A DNA stretch of 62,701 nucleotides from Burkholderia sp. Bp9142 (lineage in GTDB: Bacteria > Pseudomonadota > Gammaproteobacteria > Burkholderiales > Burkholderiaceae): NCBI RefSeq assembly GCF_003853415.1, contig NZ_QTPP01000047.1, forward strand, positions 1-62,701, in the 5' to 3' direction. This document shows positions 52,369-61,383 of this stretch, piece by piece; the stretch's first letter is position 1; every line of letters starts with the position of its first letter. Under the pieces are notes generated by a model, which was not told the origin of the DNA, ran no database searches, and worked only from the letters and a program-made list of their open reading frames with translations. A program made the position numbers and the translations under genes.

Positions 52369-55300
52369 ACTGTTGTTCAGCGCTTCGTTCTGAGCCGCCG
52401 TCACCGCACCCTGCACGTTCTGACCCAGCAACCCTGCCACTGAGCCGCCCGAGATCATCGCAATTGTCGTGATCGCCGCGCGTTCTCCATCGGTCAGATT
52501 AGAAGCACCACCCGCCTGATCCACGAGGAACGGCGATACCAGCGCGCTCATGGCCCCGCCGATCGCACCTCCGCCACAACCCTGCCCGGTCGTCGCACCA
52601 GCCGCGCAACCAAGCGCGGCGTGCGCAAGCCAATAGCCCGGCCTTCCCACCTCAATCGGCGAGCCCTGAACACTGGCAGCATTGCCGATTGCAAACGCCG
52701 CGGCCGCCGCCACATCGCTCACTGCGCTGTTGCGCAGGTTCGTCAGGAAACTGCCACCCTCGATCGCGGTTTGAACGCCGGCCTGAAGGACCGACTCGGC
52801 CGCAAGTGCGCCGATCGCGGTCGGTAACGAACCCGTCGCTGCACCCGCCTGCGGCACAAGCGTATTCCCTACCGACTGCACACCCGCAAGCGCAGACAGA
52901 CTGTTCTGCGACGCATTCCACGACCAGCCCACGCTACCGCTGTCGAACGTGATGCCGTTCGTCAGGCCCGCCGTCAGCGCTGCCACACCGCCGGTCTCCA
53001 ACATCTTCCCAACACTGAACGAGCCGCCGGAATTCAGTTGGCTCATCGCGCTGTTCATCATGCCGGCGAACCCGGCCGACAACGCAAGGTTCGCCGTGCC
53101 CGCGCCAACCGCCGCTGTCGTCGTGGTCGCCGGAACCGCCGCCGCGAAGGTCGTCCCCGACGCTGCCGACGCCAACGCGCCGATCGCGGCCGATGCCGCC
53201 ATCCCCGACATGATCGAGAGGCCAGTAATGACCACCGTCATGAAGAGCTGGTCGTACCACGCGTCGCCGTCGACGACATCCGTATGCAGGTTGTCGCTAA
53301 CCGACTGCTGCGTAAAATTCCCGCCGAGCTTCGTCTTCAGGTCCGACAGCATCTGCTGCGTCGCGGCCTGATTGACGCTGCCGTCGGCATTGACCTGCTG
53401 CAGCGCCCCGCCGATCTGCGCGATCGACTGCGCGTTGAGCTGATAGTTGGCGGCCGACATGAAGCCGCCTTGCTGCACCACGGTGCCCGTGGTTTGCAAC
53501 AGCATGCCGTCCTGCCCGGTCTGATAAATCGTGCCGACGTTCGTCGAGCGCTGCTCGTTGGTCAGCGAGTTCGTGTTGACCGTCAGGTTCTGCGCCGTGA
53601 CGGTGCCAGTGTTGAGGATGCTGTTCGCGTAGTTGAGCGTGACGTTGGTACCCGTGATCTCGCCATCGGCGTTCACGACCGCATAGTTCTTCGGCAACAG
53701 GACTTCGGGCATCAATGCCTGCACCGTCGGGCACGACGCCCCACCGGTCGTGCTGCAACCCGGTTCCGGCACCGACTGCTCGACATACCAGAGCATCGGA
53801 TGATCGACCATCGCCAGCTGCGCGTCCGACAACTGTGTCCCAAGCGCGATGTTGTGGTCCTTCGCGTACTCCAGTGCCGCACCGTAAAGCGCCGCCTTGT
53901 CCTGATTGGCGATCGATACCTGGCTCGTGCTGTCCGTCGCGCTCGTCGTGCTATAGAAACTGCTCTTGCCGGTCGCTTGCAGCGCCGCCTGCTCGATCTG
54001 CTGATTTTCCGTGTACGGGTCGTAGTAGAACGGCACATTGCCCGGCTGCAGATTCGCCGGCAAATTGGCGATCAACGACGCCGACGACACCGTGTCCACG
54101 ACCTGCGCTGCCGGATTGTTCGTCAGGTAGGTGACCGTGGTCGTTTGCCCCGAAATCGTCTTGACGATCGCGCTCAACGGCGTGTTCGCCTGTGTGACGA
54201 TCGGTGCGACCGGCGTGCCGACGGTTCGCGCACCAATCGGCGTGTTCGGGGGCAAGCCCGTCGAGCCCGTCACCGACGTCGGCTGGCCGCTCGCGTCGAC
54301 GACCTGGCCGAACCCATTGACAGTCGTCGCCACACCAGCCGGAGCCGACACGGGCCCAAGCGAGATCACCTGCCCCGACACGACGGGCGGTGGCGTAAAG
54401 ACGTTCGGATTCGTGATCCCGTTGACGAGCTGCGAACCCGTCAGCGCGACCGACTGTCCGATCACGTTGCCAGTGTTCGTCAACGTCGGCGAGTTCACCG
54501 CGAGCGAGTTACCCGCCTGAATCGTGGCTGGCACAAAATCCGACAGACCGACGTTCGACGGCAAGCCGGGCGCGGCCTGCGCATCGCCGAGACTGAACGC
54601 CCCGCCGTACAGGTTCTGGCAGGTCGCGGCCGCCCCTTGGCAGCCCCACGTGCGAATGCCGGCGGGGTTACCGGTCCAATACGCATGCAGGTATTGGTTG
54701 TCGCTGGACGCGCTCGAGCTCGCGTTGATCGTGGCGTTGTTCAACGCCGTCACGAGGCTGCCCGTGTTGCTGAACACGCCCGCCGTAATCGACAGGTTGT
54801 TGTTCGCCGTGATCGTCGCCGGCTTGGCCGACTGCACCTCGATATAGGCTTCGCAGTTCTGCCCGCAACCCGAGTACGGCGACGCCGTCCCGTAGTTCTG
54901 ATGGATCGTGGCCGGCGCGGCGATCGTGTTCGTGACGGTCGTGGCGTTGATCTGGACGTTGTTGCCCGCCTCGATCGCGCCCGACGTATTGGTCACGCTC
55001 GACGCTTGCGTGGCGGTGCCGGCAGTCGTGCCTGCGCCGCCGATCACGATGTCGTGCTTCGCGACCAGGTTGCCGTAAGTGTTGTTGACCTGGTTCGCCG
55101 CGATGACGATGTCGTGGCCCGCGGTGACGGTGTTGGCAGTCTGCTGGTAGCTGTAGGTTTCCGAGTTCGGATTGGTCGTGCCGGTTGCCGTGCAACCCGT
55201 GTAGCCGGACGCACAGCCAGCCGTCACGCTCTTTGAACCTGTATTCGCACCCTGATTCGTGAAACTGGCCGCGTGCACCGTGACGTCGTTATTCGCGATA

Positions 55301-58300
55301 AGCGTGCCGGTGTTCGTCAGGTTGCCGCCCGACAGATTGAGGTTGTTACCGGCAAGAATCTGGCCGGTCGGACCCTGCACCGTGACGGTCGACGACGTCG
55401 TGGTCGGCATGACCGTCCCTGGCTGCGCCAGTTGAATTTGCGGTCGATCGATACACGCCGCGTTGACGATCAGGCAATTGCTGAACGTGCTCGGGTTGAA
55501 CGAGCTCCAGATCGATACAGCGGCTGGCACCTGCGACAGCATGGCATTGATCGAAGCCACATCGACCGTATCGGTCACCGTCGACGTATATGACGAGCCG
55601 CCATTGTTCAGCGACTGGACGTTCACATTGGCGTCGTGACCGGCGCTGACCGTGCCGCCCTGGTTATTGAGGGCGTTGGCCGTCAAATTCAGGTCGTGGC
55701 CGGCCGCGATCACCGATTGGGTGGTCGACACGGCGCCGACGGTCGTCGTCGTTTCCGTGACGGTCGGCAGCGTGATGGTTTTCGTGGCGATTGCCAGTGA
55801 GGCATTCTGTGGCGTCTCGACGAACCAGAGGTTCGCAACCTGCGGCGTGCCGAAATTGTTGTTGGTGCCGATTACCGTCGGCACCTGGACGAACGTGATC
55901 GTCCCGGATGTCGCCACCGGCGCGCTCGACGGGAAACTCGACGGACTGACCCAATAGGTACCCGACGGCATATTTGCCGTGACGGTGCTCGTGCTGGCCA
56001 AGCCATCGGGTGACAACAGATCCGCCAGCGACGCGTTGTAGGTCCACGATGCCTCGATACAGCACTGTTGACCGGCGTGGTACCAGCGGGCCGCCGTGAT
56101 CGACTCCGTTCCAATCCCGAGCGCCATCGTCAGCGCGGGATTGGTGACCGTCGTGGTCGTGGTGGTCGTAGTCGCGCTCGCCGAAGCGGAATTGTTGATA
56201 TTGTTCGCGGTGACCGACAGATCGTTGGTCGCGGTCAGCGTGCCGCCCGCATTTCCAAGGTCCCCACTCAGATTGATCGTCGCATTGCCGCTGCCTGCCG
56301 GGCTACTGCTGTTGCCCGCCTTCGTGATGCCGCCCGAGTTGTCGTAGCTCGCCCCCGAGATCGTCAGCGTGTTGGCGGCCTGCACCGTGCCGGCATTCGT
56401 TCCCGAACCATTAAGCGTAAACGCGTCGTTGGCCGTGACCGTGCCGCTCGCCGCGTTCGCAAGCGAGCCGTTGATCGTCAGGCTGTTGCCGTTGACGGTT
56501 CCGGAGTTCCCGACAGCCCCGTTCAGGGTCAGCGAACCCGAACCCTGATTGATCGTGCCAGCGTTGTTGATGCCCTGCGTTGCCGAGACCGTAACCGCCG
56601 TTCCAGGCAGCATCCACGTCCCGGAGTTGCTCACCGACTGCGCGGACAGGTTCAGGCCGTTGCCGCCATTGACGGTCCCATAGCTTGCTACCGACGGATC
56701 GAGCGTCTGATTCGGCAGGTTCAGCGTCGCGATGTTTTGCCCGAGAATCCGGCCGTTCGTATTGTCAAACGAGCCGTTGCCGCCCGTAACCGTCACGGTC
56801 GTGTTGCCGATTGCGGCCGTCGGATTGTTGACGTCACCCGAGTAAATGAGGCCGTTCGTGTTATTCAGGCTGCCGGTCGCCAGGTTCAGCGCGTTGGTCG
56901 CGAGCAAACCGCCCGAGTTCGTCGTCGCGCCCGAGACGTTGAGATTCGCCGTCGGCCCGTAGATCGTTCCCGAGTTAGTGAGGTTCGTCGCGGCGACAGT
57001 CGCCGTTTGCAGCGACGACAGGCTGCCCGTGTTCGTGACGGTCGTACCCGACACGTTCAGGTTGCCGGCCGCCATTTGCGTGCCAACGTTCGATACCGTA
57101 CCACCGGCCAGCGTCGCGTCGCCCTTGAACGCAGCGGTGCCGCCCGTCGTGACGCTCTGCGTGCCAGTGATCCGCGTCGTGCCGCCCACCACCGCGTTCG
57201 CGGTCGTCACGTTCGCGCCCGACAACGTTGCGTTGCCGCCTACCGACAACGCAGGCGCGGTGGCGCTGAACGGCTGATTGAGCTGCCCCGCCGAGGTGTC
57301 GAGGTTGTTCGTCGCCGTCGCGGCGAGGTTGCCGCCAACCGCCACGCCCTGCGTCGTGATATTGGTCGCCGTGAGATTCGCATCCTTCGATGCGGTCGTC
57401 TGGCCATTCAGCGTCAGGTTCTGGCCCGCGTTCAGGTTCGCGTTGCCAGCCGTCGAAACAGCACCGGCCACCGTCAGATTACCCGCCTGCGCGTTGGCGT
57501 TCAGATCGCCCAAGCTCTTGACGCTGCCCAGCGCGTTCACGTCCGTGCCGGCGGTGATCGCGGTCGCTCCGCCCGACAGCGCGTCGCCTGTCAGCGTCGC
57601 GCTTCCGTTGGTCGCCGTGAGCGTGCTGGTGCCGACGACCGTCGTCGCACCGACCGACAGGTTTTGGCCGGCCGTCGCGCTCAGATTGTTGCCGGTCTGG
57701 ATGGTGCCCGAGACCGCGACATTATTGCCCGCATTGAGCGTCGTGTCGTTCGCGACGCTGATCTCACCCGTGCCGTTGATGTCGCGACCTGCCGTCACGC
57801 TCGCGTTGCCGGTATTGCTCACCGCAAGACCGCCGTTCAGGCCCACATCGCGTGCAGCGGCAATCGTCGTGGTCTGGCCGCTCTGGACCGTGCCGGCGAT
57901 CGTCGCATCCTGCTCGGCGGTGATGTTCACAGCGCCTGGCGTCGACACCGCACCCGCGACCGACACGCTGCCCGCACTCGATCCGATCGATGCGTTGCCG
58001 CCGCTGTAGACCGTTCCACCCAGGTTGACGCCCTGCTTGCCGCTCGCATTCAATGCACCAAGCGCGACCACGTTGCCGGTCGTCGAGAGCGTCCCGCCAT
58101 TGGCCGCGAGCGTCATATCGCCGATCGATGCGGCCGCGCCCTGCACGCTCGTGCTGCCGCCCGATGTTACGTTCAGGTTCCCGCCACTCGTGACGTTCCC
58201 GCCGAGCGTCGTGTCCTGCCCGGCTTGAATCGTCACCGTACCCGGTGCGGACACCGTGCCGCCGAAACTTGCGTTCGAGCCAGCCGTCGCGTTGACGGTG

Positions 58301-58989
58301 CTGCCGCTCTGTATCGCGCCATTGAGCGCAATCGCCTGACCGGCATTCAGGTTGACCGCGCCCTGCGAGGACGAGACATCCCCTTGGCCCGTAACCGAGC
58401 CGGCTTGTGCCGCAATCGATACCGGCCCTTGAGCCTGCACTGCGCCGCCGACCGTCGCGTTCTGGCCTGCCGTCACCGACAGCGCCCCATTCGATAGCGC
58501 GCTACCGTTCACGGTCGCCGAACCCGTTTGCGCGGCGATCGTGGTATCTCCAACGCCCGATACCGGCCCGTTCACGGTCGCGTTGCGCGCGCCCGTCAAC
58601 GCGACCGTGCTGCCGCCCTGCACCGCACCGTTGACCGTCAGATCCCGTCCGGCCTTGGCCGATACGGTGCCCGGCGCGCTCAAGCCGCCGACCGTCAGAT
58701 CGCCGTTGGTCGTCTGCAGCGCGATGTCGTGCGCCGTCAGTGAGTCGATCGTCATCGACTGACCGGCCGTCAGATTGGCCGCGCCGTTTGCCGCAACCGA
58801 TGCGGCCTTCAGATTACCGCCGGCCGTCATCGTGACGTTCTGGCCGGCCGACACCGAACCGGGTGCGTTGATGTCGCCGCTCGCGCTCACCGTGTAGTTC
58901 TGGTTCGCGAGTCCGGTGCCGCCGATCGTAGTATTGCCGGCGCTGACCAGACTGACATGCTGATTGGCAAACGTTTGTCCGACCGACAC
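51913..58989 (-). CDS. Giant TpsA/CdiA-like exoprotein, body and C-terminus (downstream of a premature stop)
   Basis: 2358 codons in the same frame as the N-terminal piece at 59041. The start shown (GTG 58989) is only the first possible one; the real gene begins at 60045. Order: beta-helix repeats of about 20 residues (58990 to about 57250), haemagglutinin repeats with N-x-G pairs (to about 55700), a long Ser/Thr/Asn-rich stalk, a helical segment (YGAALEYAKDHNIALGTQLS), a DUF637-like hydrophobic region (AASAAIGALASAASG), the pretoxin motif AAQNEALNNS and the toxin tip. It should form a surface filament delivering the tip to neighbours. Without readthrough this part is not exported. Confidence 0.85.
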   Translation of the reverse strand: MSVGQTFANQHVSLVSAGNTTIGGTGLANQNYTVSASGDINAPGSVSAGQNVTMTAGGNLKAASVAANGAANLTAGQSMTIDSLTAHDIALQTTNGDLTVGGLSAPGTVSAKAGRDLTVNGAVQGGSTVALTGARNATVNGPVSGVGDTTIAAQTGSATVNGSALSNGALSVTAGQNATVGGAVQAQGPVSIAAQAGSVTGQGDVSSSQGAVNLNAGQAIALNGAIQSGSTVNATAGSNASFGGTVSAPGTVTIQAGQDTTLGGNVTSGGNLNVTSGGSTSVQGAAASIGDMTLAANGGTLSTTGNVVALGALNASGKQGVNLGGTVYSGGNASIGSSAGSVSVAGAVSTPGAVNITAEQDATIAGTVQSGQTTTIAAARDVGLNGGLAVSNTGNASVTAGRDINGTGEISVANDTTLNAGNNVAVSGTIQTGNNLSATAGQNLSVGATTVVGTSTLTATNGSATLTGDALSGGATAITAGTDVNALGSVKSLGDLNANAQAGNLTVAGAVSTAGNANLNAGQNLTLNGQTTASKDANLTATNITTQGVAVGGNLAATATNNLDTSAGQLNQPFSATAPALSVGGNATLSGANVTTANAVVGGTTRITGTQSVTTGGTAAFKGDATLAGGTVSNVGTQMAAGNLNVSGTTVTNTGSLSSLQTATVAATNLTNSGTIYGPTANLNVSGATTNSGGLLATNALNLATGSLNNTNGLIYSGDVNNPTAAIGNTTVTVTGGNGSFDNTNGRILGQNIATLNLPNQTLDPSVASYGTVNGGNGLNLSAQSVSNSGTWMLPGTAVTVSATQGINNAGTINQGSGSLTLNGAVGNSGTVNGNSLTINGSLANAASGTVTANDAFTLNGSGTNAGTVQAANTLTISGASYDNSGGITKAGNSSSPAGSGNATINLSGDLGNAGGTLTATNDLSVTANNINNSASASATTTTTTTTVTNPALTMALGIGTESITAARWYHAGQQCCIEASWTYNASLADLLSPDGLASTSTVTANMPSGTYWVSPSSFPSSAPVATSGTITFVQVPTVIGTNNNFGTPQVANLWFVETPQNASLAIATKTITLPTVTETTTTVGAVSTTQSVIAAGHDLNLTANALNNQGGTVSAGHDANVNVQSLNNGGSSYTSTVTDTVDVASINAMLSQVPAAVSIWSSFNPSTFSNCLIVNAACIDRPQIQLAQPGTVMPTTTSSTVTVQGPTGQILAGNNLNLSGGNLTNTGTLIANNDVTVHAASFTNQGANTGSKSVTAGCASGYTGCTATGTTNPNSETYSYQQTANTVTAGHDIVIAANQVNNTYGNLVAKHDIVIGGAGTTAGTATQASSVTNTSGAIEAGNNVQINATTVTNTIAAPATIHQNYGTASPYSGCGQNCEAYIEVQSAKPATITANNNLSITAGVFSNTGSLVTALNNATINASSSASSDNQYLHAYWTGNPAGIRTWGCQGAAATCQNLYGGAFSLGDAQAAPGLPSNVGLSDFVPATIQAGNSLAVNSPTLTNTGNVIGQSVALTGSQLVNGITNPNVFTPPPVVSGQVISLGPVSAPAGVATTVNGFGQVVDASGQPTSVTGSTGLPPNTPIGARTVGTPVAPIVTQANTPLSAIVKTISGQTTTVTYLTNNPAAQVVDTVSSASLIANLPANLQPGNVPFYYDPYTENQQIEQAALQATGKSSFYSTTSATDSTSQVSIANQDKAALYGAALEYAKDHNIALGTQLSDAQLAMVDHPMLWYVEQSVPEPGCSTTGGASCPTVQALMPEVLLPKNYAVVNADGEITGTNVTLNYANSILNTGTVTAQNLTVNTNSLTNEQRSTNVGTIYQTGQDGMLLQTTGTVVQQGGFMSAANYQLNAQSIAQIGGALQQVNADGSVNQAATQQMLSDLKTKLGGNFTQQSVSDNLHTDVVDGDAWYDQLFMTVVITGLSIMSGMAASAAIGALASAASGTTFAAAVPATTTTAAVGAGTANLALSAGFAGMMNSAMSQLNSGGSFSVGKMLETGGVAALTAGLTNGITFDSGSVGWSWNASQNSLSALAGVQSVGNTLVPQAGAATGSLPTAIGALAAESVLQAGVQTAIEGGSFLTNLRNSAVSDVAAAAAFAIGNAASVQGSPIEVGRPGYWLAHAALGCAAGATTGQGCGGGAIGGAMSALVSPFLVDQAGGASNLTDGERAAITTIAMISGGSVAGLLGQNVQGAVTAAQNEALNNSELEHTSEAQREQDALHKQQSKERAQLGESSIVDEGNGVSVLSPNPMAFGGARNSAPNFIVSPNGVAYPVPSGATGPTLANNGKGIQFQGGSGGNGLSPNTTGFRFMDPITSGPYQYPYGYGSYNNASGQAVNPLTGKTIPKTDPMWHIPGK
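52540..52629 (-). repeat. Direct repeat copy 2 (inside giant TpsA)
   Basis: Codes for LAHAALGCAAGATTGQGC plus GGGAIGGAMSAL; partner of 51411-51500. Recombination between the copies would remove or replace about 1.1 kb holding the toxin tip and immunity gene. Confidence 0.7.
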
Positions 58990-58990
58990 G
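57250..58990 (-). repeat. Beta-helix coding repeats in the giant TpsA
   Basis: Many degenerate units of about 60 bp (about 20 residues) encoding patterns such as AGQNVTMTAGGNLKA, AGRDLTVNGAVQ, AGQDTTLGGNV and AGQNLTLNG. They are protein structural repeats, not a CRISPR array: units are not identical and stay in frame. Confidence 0.8.
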
Positions 58991-59040
58991 TCGCCGTTCG
59001 CGTCGACGACGACGTTACCCGCCGTTGCCGACAGCGGCCC

Positions 59041-60045
59041 TTACGTGTTCACGCCCATGCCGGCAGCCGTCGAAACGATGTAAACCGTGCCGCTCGTCAC
59101 CGAGCCATACTGGTTCGCATCGACGGCAACCGCCTTGCCGATCGCCGCAGCGGTGTTCACCGCGCCGTTGGCCGTTGTACCGTAAGCAACACCGCTCGCG
59201 CCGGCGGTCGGCGTGACGAGCTGGTTGCCCGTCACCACGTTCACCCGCTGGTCCGCGCGCAGCGGCGCGTTGATGTTGACGCTTTGCCCAATGAGATCGA
59301 TATTCCCGACCGTGCCTTCGATGCCGGCACCGGGACCGTTCACCCCCGCCGGGCCATCGATCGAGATGTTGCCCGAGCGAACGTCGAACGCCACCGCGCC
59401 GGCGTGCGCAAAATCGGTCGCGGTGCCGCCGATGCCGGTGAGAAACTGCGGCGTGCCTGTCGTCAGCGTGAGTCCGGGTACGTTCGTCAGCGCCATCCCG
59501 TTCACGGAAATACCGCCTGGCGCCGCCACGATAACGGCCGCCGGCGAGCCGAACACCTCGAGCGGCCCGTTCAGCGTCGCGATGTTGTTGGACGTGACCT
59601 GGTTGATGATGGTCGTCGCGGGCCGGCCGTTCAGGTTCGGGTTGGCGCCGAGCGTCCCACCGAGCAGCGGCGTGCCCGCCACCGTACTGTTATTGAGCAC
59701 CAGGCCGCGCGAATCGATGTCGAACGACTGGTATTGCCCAACGCTGATGCCGTTTGCATTGGCGCCGGGAATGTTGATCGCCGGCACGCCCGTGGTGGTC
59801 TGCGTGACGGACGGCTGGAATGGAATCGGCGCGCGCGGGTCGACGATCGGCGCGGCGTGTGCGGTCTGATCCATCAGAAGCACGGCCGGGCTGAAGTACA
59901 TCACGACCGTCATGACCCAGGCGGTCGCTTTGAGCCAAAGCGCATGCGTTTCGCGTTTCAGCGAAGCATGGTCGAACAGGATCGTCTGCTTGGCCGTTCC
60001 CCGTTGAACGTGCCGTTTTTCGATTTCGCGCATCACGCGGCGCAT
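59041..60045 (-). CDS. Giant TpsA exoprotein, N-terminal TPS part (ends at premature TAA)
   Basis: 334 codons. A long cationic N-terminal extension (MRRVMREIEKRHVQR) precedes the hydrophobic core of an extended signal peptide (TAWVMTVVMYFSPAVLLM), cut near AHAAP at about residue 65-70. The TPS domain follows (about 75-300: TTIINQVTSNNIATLNG, VIVAAPGGISVNGM). The frame stops at TAA 59041-59043 after GMGVNT, yet the same frame continues at once with GPLSATAGNVVVDANGD. ATG 60045 has GAGAGA 6 bases upstream. The product as it stands would be a secreted TPS domain without filament or toxin. Confidence 0.85.
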   Translation of the reverse strand: MRRVMREIEKRHVQRGTAKQTILFDHASLKRETHALWLKATAWVMTVVMYFSPAVLLMDQTAHAAPIVDPRAPIPFQPSVTQTTTGVPAINIPGANANGISVGQYQSFDIDSRGLVLNNSTVAGTPLLGGTLGANPNLNGRPATTIINQVTSNNIATLNGPLEVFGSPAAVIVAAPGGISVNGMALTNVPGLTLTTGTPQFLTGIGGTATDFAHAGAVAFDVRSGNISIDGPAGVNGPGAGIEGTVGNIDLIGQSVNINAPLRADQRVNVVTGNQLVTPTAGASGVAYGTTANGAVNTAAAIGKAVAVDANQYGSVTSGTVYIVSTAAGMGVNT

Positions 60046-60078
60046 GGTTGATCTCTCTTGGTATTTGCCGCAGATATT

Positions 60079-60106
60079 TACATATGCGGAGCCGCAAGAT
60101 GATCAA
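60079..60106 (-). promoter_or_regulatory. Possible promoter of the giant tpsA
   Basis: Minus-strand TTGATC (60101-60106) and TATGTA (60079-60084) with 16-bp spacing, ending 34 bp before the start codon. Each matches the consensus hexamer at four of six positions. Confidence 0.35.
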
Positions 60107-60110
60107 GAAT

Positions 60111-60145
60111 TGTCATGACACGCAATAAATGCGTCGTCATTTATT
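60111..60145. promoter_or_regulatory. Two palindromes upstream of the giant tpsA
   Basis: TGTCATGACA (60111-60120) is a perfect 10-bp palindrome; directly beside it AATAAATG-cgtcgt-CATTTATT (60124-60145) is a perfect 8-bp dyad. Both sit just upstream of the proposed -35 in AT-rich DNA, a usual place for regulator sites. Confidence 0.45.
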
Positions 60146-60396
60146 ACACCCCGCTTTCATCTTCGGCTTTTATTTTCTATCGAATCAATCTCCCGTACCG
60201 CGGTCTCTTTTTGAGGCCTGCGACGGAAGTCGGTGATCATACCGGATCGCGCACATCGTGTGCCACATTGGCTTTGCCGTCAGCACCGGCAAAAACCGTA
60301 CAGTGTTCGCACGAACATCCCGCGTGGGGAACAGGTCGACAAAAGCGACGCGGAATGAACTCGTTCCGCAAAGAAAATATGCCATTCACCCGCGCC
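60146..60396. other. Rest of the intergenic region upstream of the TPS island
   Basis: About 250 bp of AT-richer DNA between the palindromes and the terminator of the fatty-acid gene pair. No gene or further motif recognised. Confidence 0.4.
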
Positions 60397-60463
60397 AAAT
60401 AAAAAAGCGGATGGCAAGCCGACACCGGATAAACCACAGCATCCGATGCAACTCGCCATCCGC
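60397..60463 (-). terminator. Intrinsic terminator after the 3-hydroxyacyl-CoA dehydrogenase gene
   Basis: On the minus strand GCGGATGGC ... GCCATCCGC (9-bp perfect stem, 60407-60463) is followed by TTTTTT. An inner stem CGGAT/ATCCG lies inside the loop. This is a clear Rho-independent terminator. Confidence 0.85.
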
Positions 60464-60493
60464 GTTGAAGACCTGTCAGTCCTCCACGACGTA

Positions 60494-61345
60494 TCAAGCG
60501 TAGTCGTACACCCCGCGCCCCGTCTTCCTCCCCAGCCGCCCCGCCGACACCATCTCGCGCAGCAGCGGGCACGCACGATATTTCGTGTCGCCGAAGTCCT
60601 TCAGGAACACGTCCATCACCGCGAGGCACACGTCGAGCCCGACGAGATCGGCCAGCGCGAGCGGCCCGATCGGATGGTTCGCACCGAGCTTCATCCCCGC
60701 GTCGATCTCCTCGGCCGACGCGATCCCTTCCGCCAGCACGAAGAACGCTTCGTTGATCATCGGCACGAGGATCCGGTTCACGACGAAGCCGGGCGCGTTG
60801 CGCACGCCGATCGGCGACTTGTCGAAACGCTCGGTCAGCTCGCGCACGGCCGACGCGGTCGCGTCGCTCGTCTGCAGCCCGCGGATGATCTCGACGAGCG
60901 GCATCAGCGGCACCGGGTTGAAGAAGTGCATGCCGACGAAGCGCGACGGATCGGCGAGCAGCGCCGCGAGCGCGGTGATCGAGATCGACGACGTGTTGGT
61001 CGCGATGATCGCGTCGGGCCGTGCGACCGATTCGATCTGCTTCAGGATGCGGCTCTTCAGCTCGACGTTTTCGGTCGCGGCTTCGATCACGATGTCGACC
61101 GCGGCGAGCTTCGCGTAATCGGTCGACGTCGTGATGCGCGCGAGCGCGGCATCGCGCGCGCCGGCGTCGAGCTTCTCCTTCGACACGAGCCGCTCGAGGC
61201 TGCCCTTCAGGGCGGCGACGCCCTTGTCGAGCGCCGCGTCGCTGACGTCGATCATCACGACGTTGAGTCCTGCAACGGCGGCGGTTTGCGCAATGCCGTT
61301 GCCCATGGTTCCGGCGCCCACGACGCCGACGGTTTCGATGGTCAT
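60494..61345 (-). CDS. 3-hydroxybutyryl-CoA dehydrogenase
   Basis: 283 aa. NAD-binding GAGTMGNGIAQ at 9-19, the active-site region GMHFFNPVPLMPLVEI with the catalytic His, and a C-terminal domain (GFVVNRILVPMINEAFF, GRKTGRGVYDYA). Oxidises (or forms) 3-hydroxyacyl-CoA using NAD(H), between enoyl-CoA hydratase and thiolase in short-chain fatty acid or aromatic acid breakdown; hbd/paaH type. The start at 61345 (MTIETVGVVG) was chosen over the longer open frame. 38 bp after the thiolase gene. Confidence 0.93.
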   Translation of the reverse strand: MTIETVGVVGAGTMGNGIAQTAAVAGLNVVMIDVSDAALDKGVAALKGSLERLVSKEKLDAGARDAALARITTSTDYAKLAAVDIVIEAATENVELKSRILKQIESVARPDAIIATNTSSISITALAALLADPSRFVGMHFFNPVPLMPLVEIIRGLQTSDATASAVRELTERFDKSPIGVRNAPGFVVNRILVPMINEAFFVLAEGIASAEEIDAGMKLGANHPIGPLALADLVGLDVCLAVMDVFLKDFGDTKYRACPLLREMVSAGRLGRKTGRGVYDYA

Positions 61346-61383
61346 GACGATTCCTGTGTGTTCGGGTGCTGAGCGTTCGATTA

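Noticed and set aside
57250..58990. CRISPR-like spaced repeats
   Set aside because: Units are degenerate, in frame, about 60 bp long and encode beta-helix turns; there are no identical repeats with unique spacers and no cas genes.
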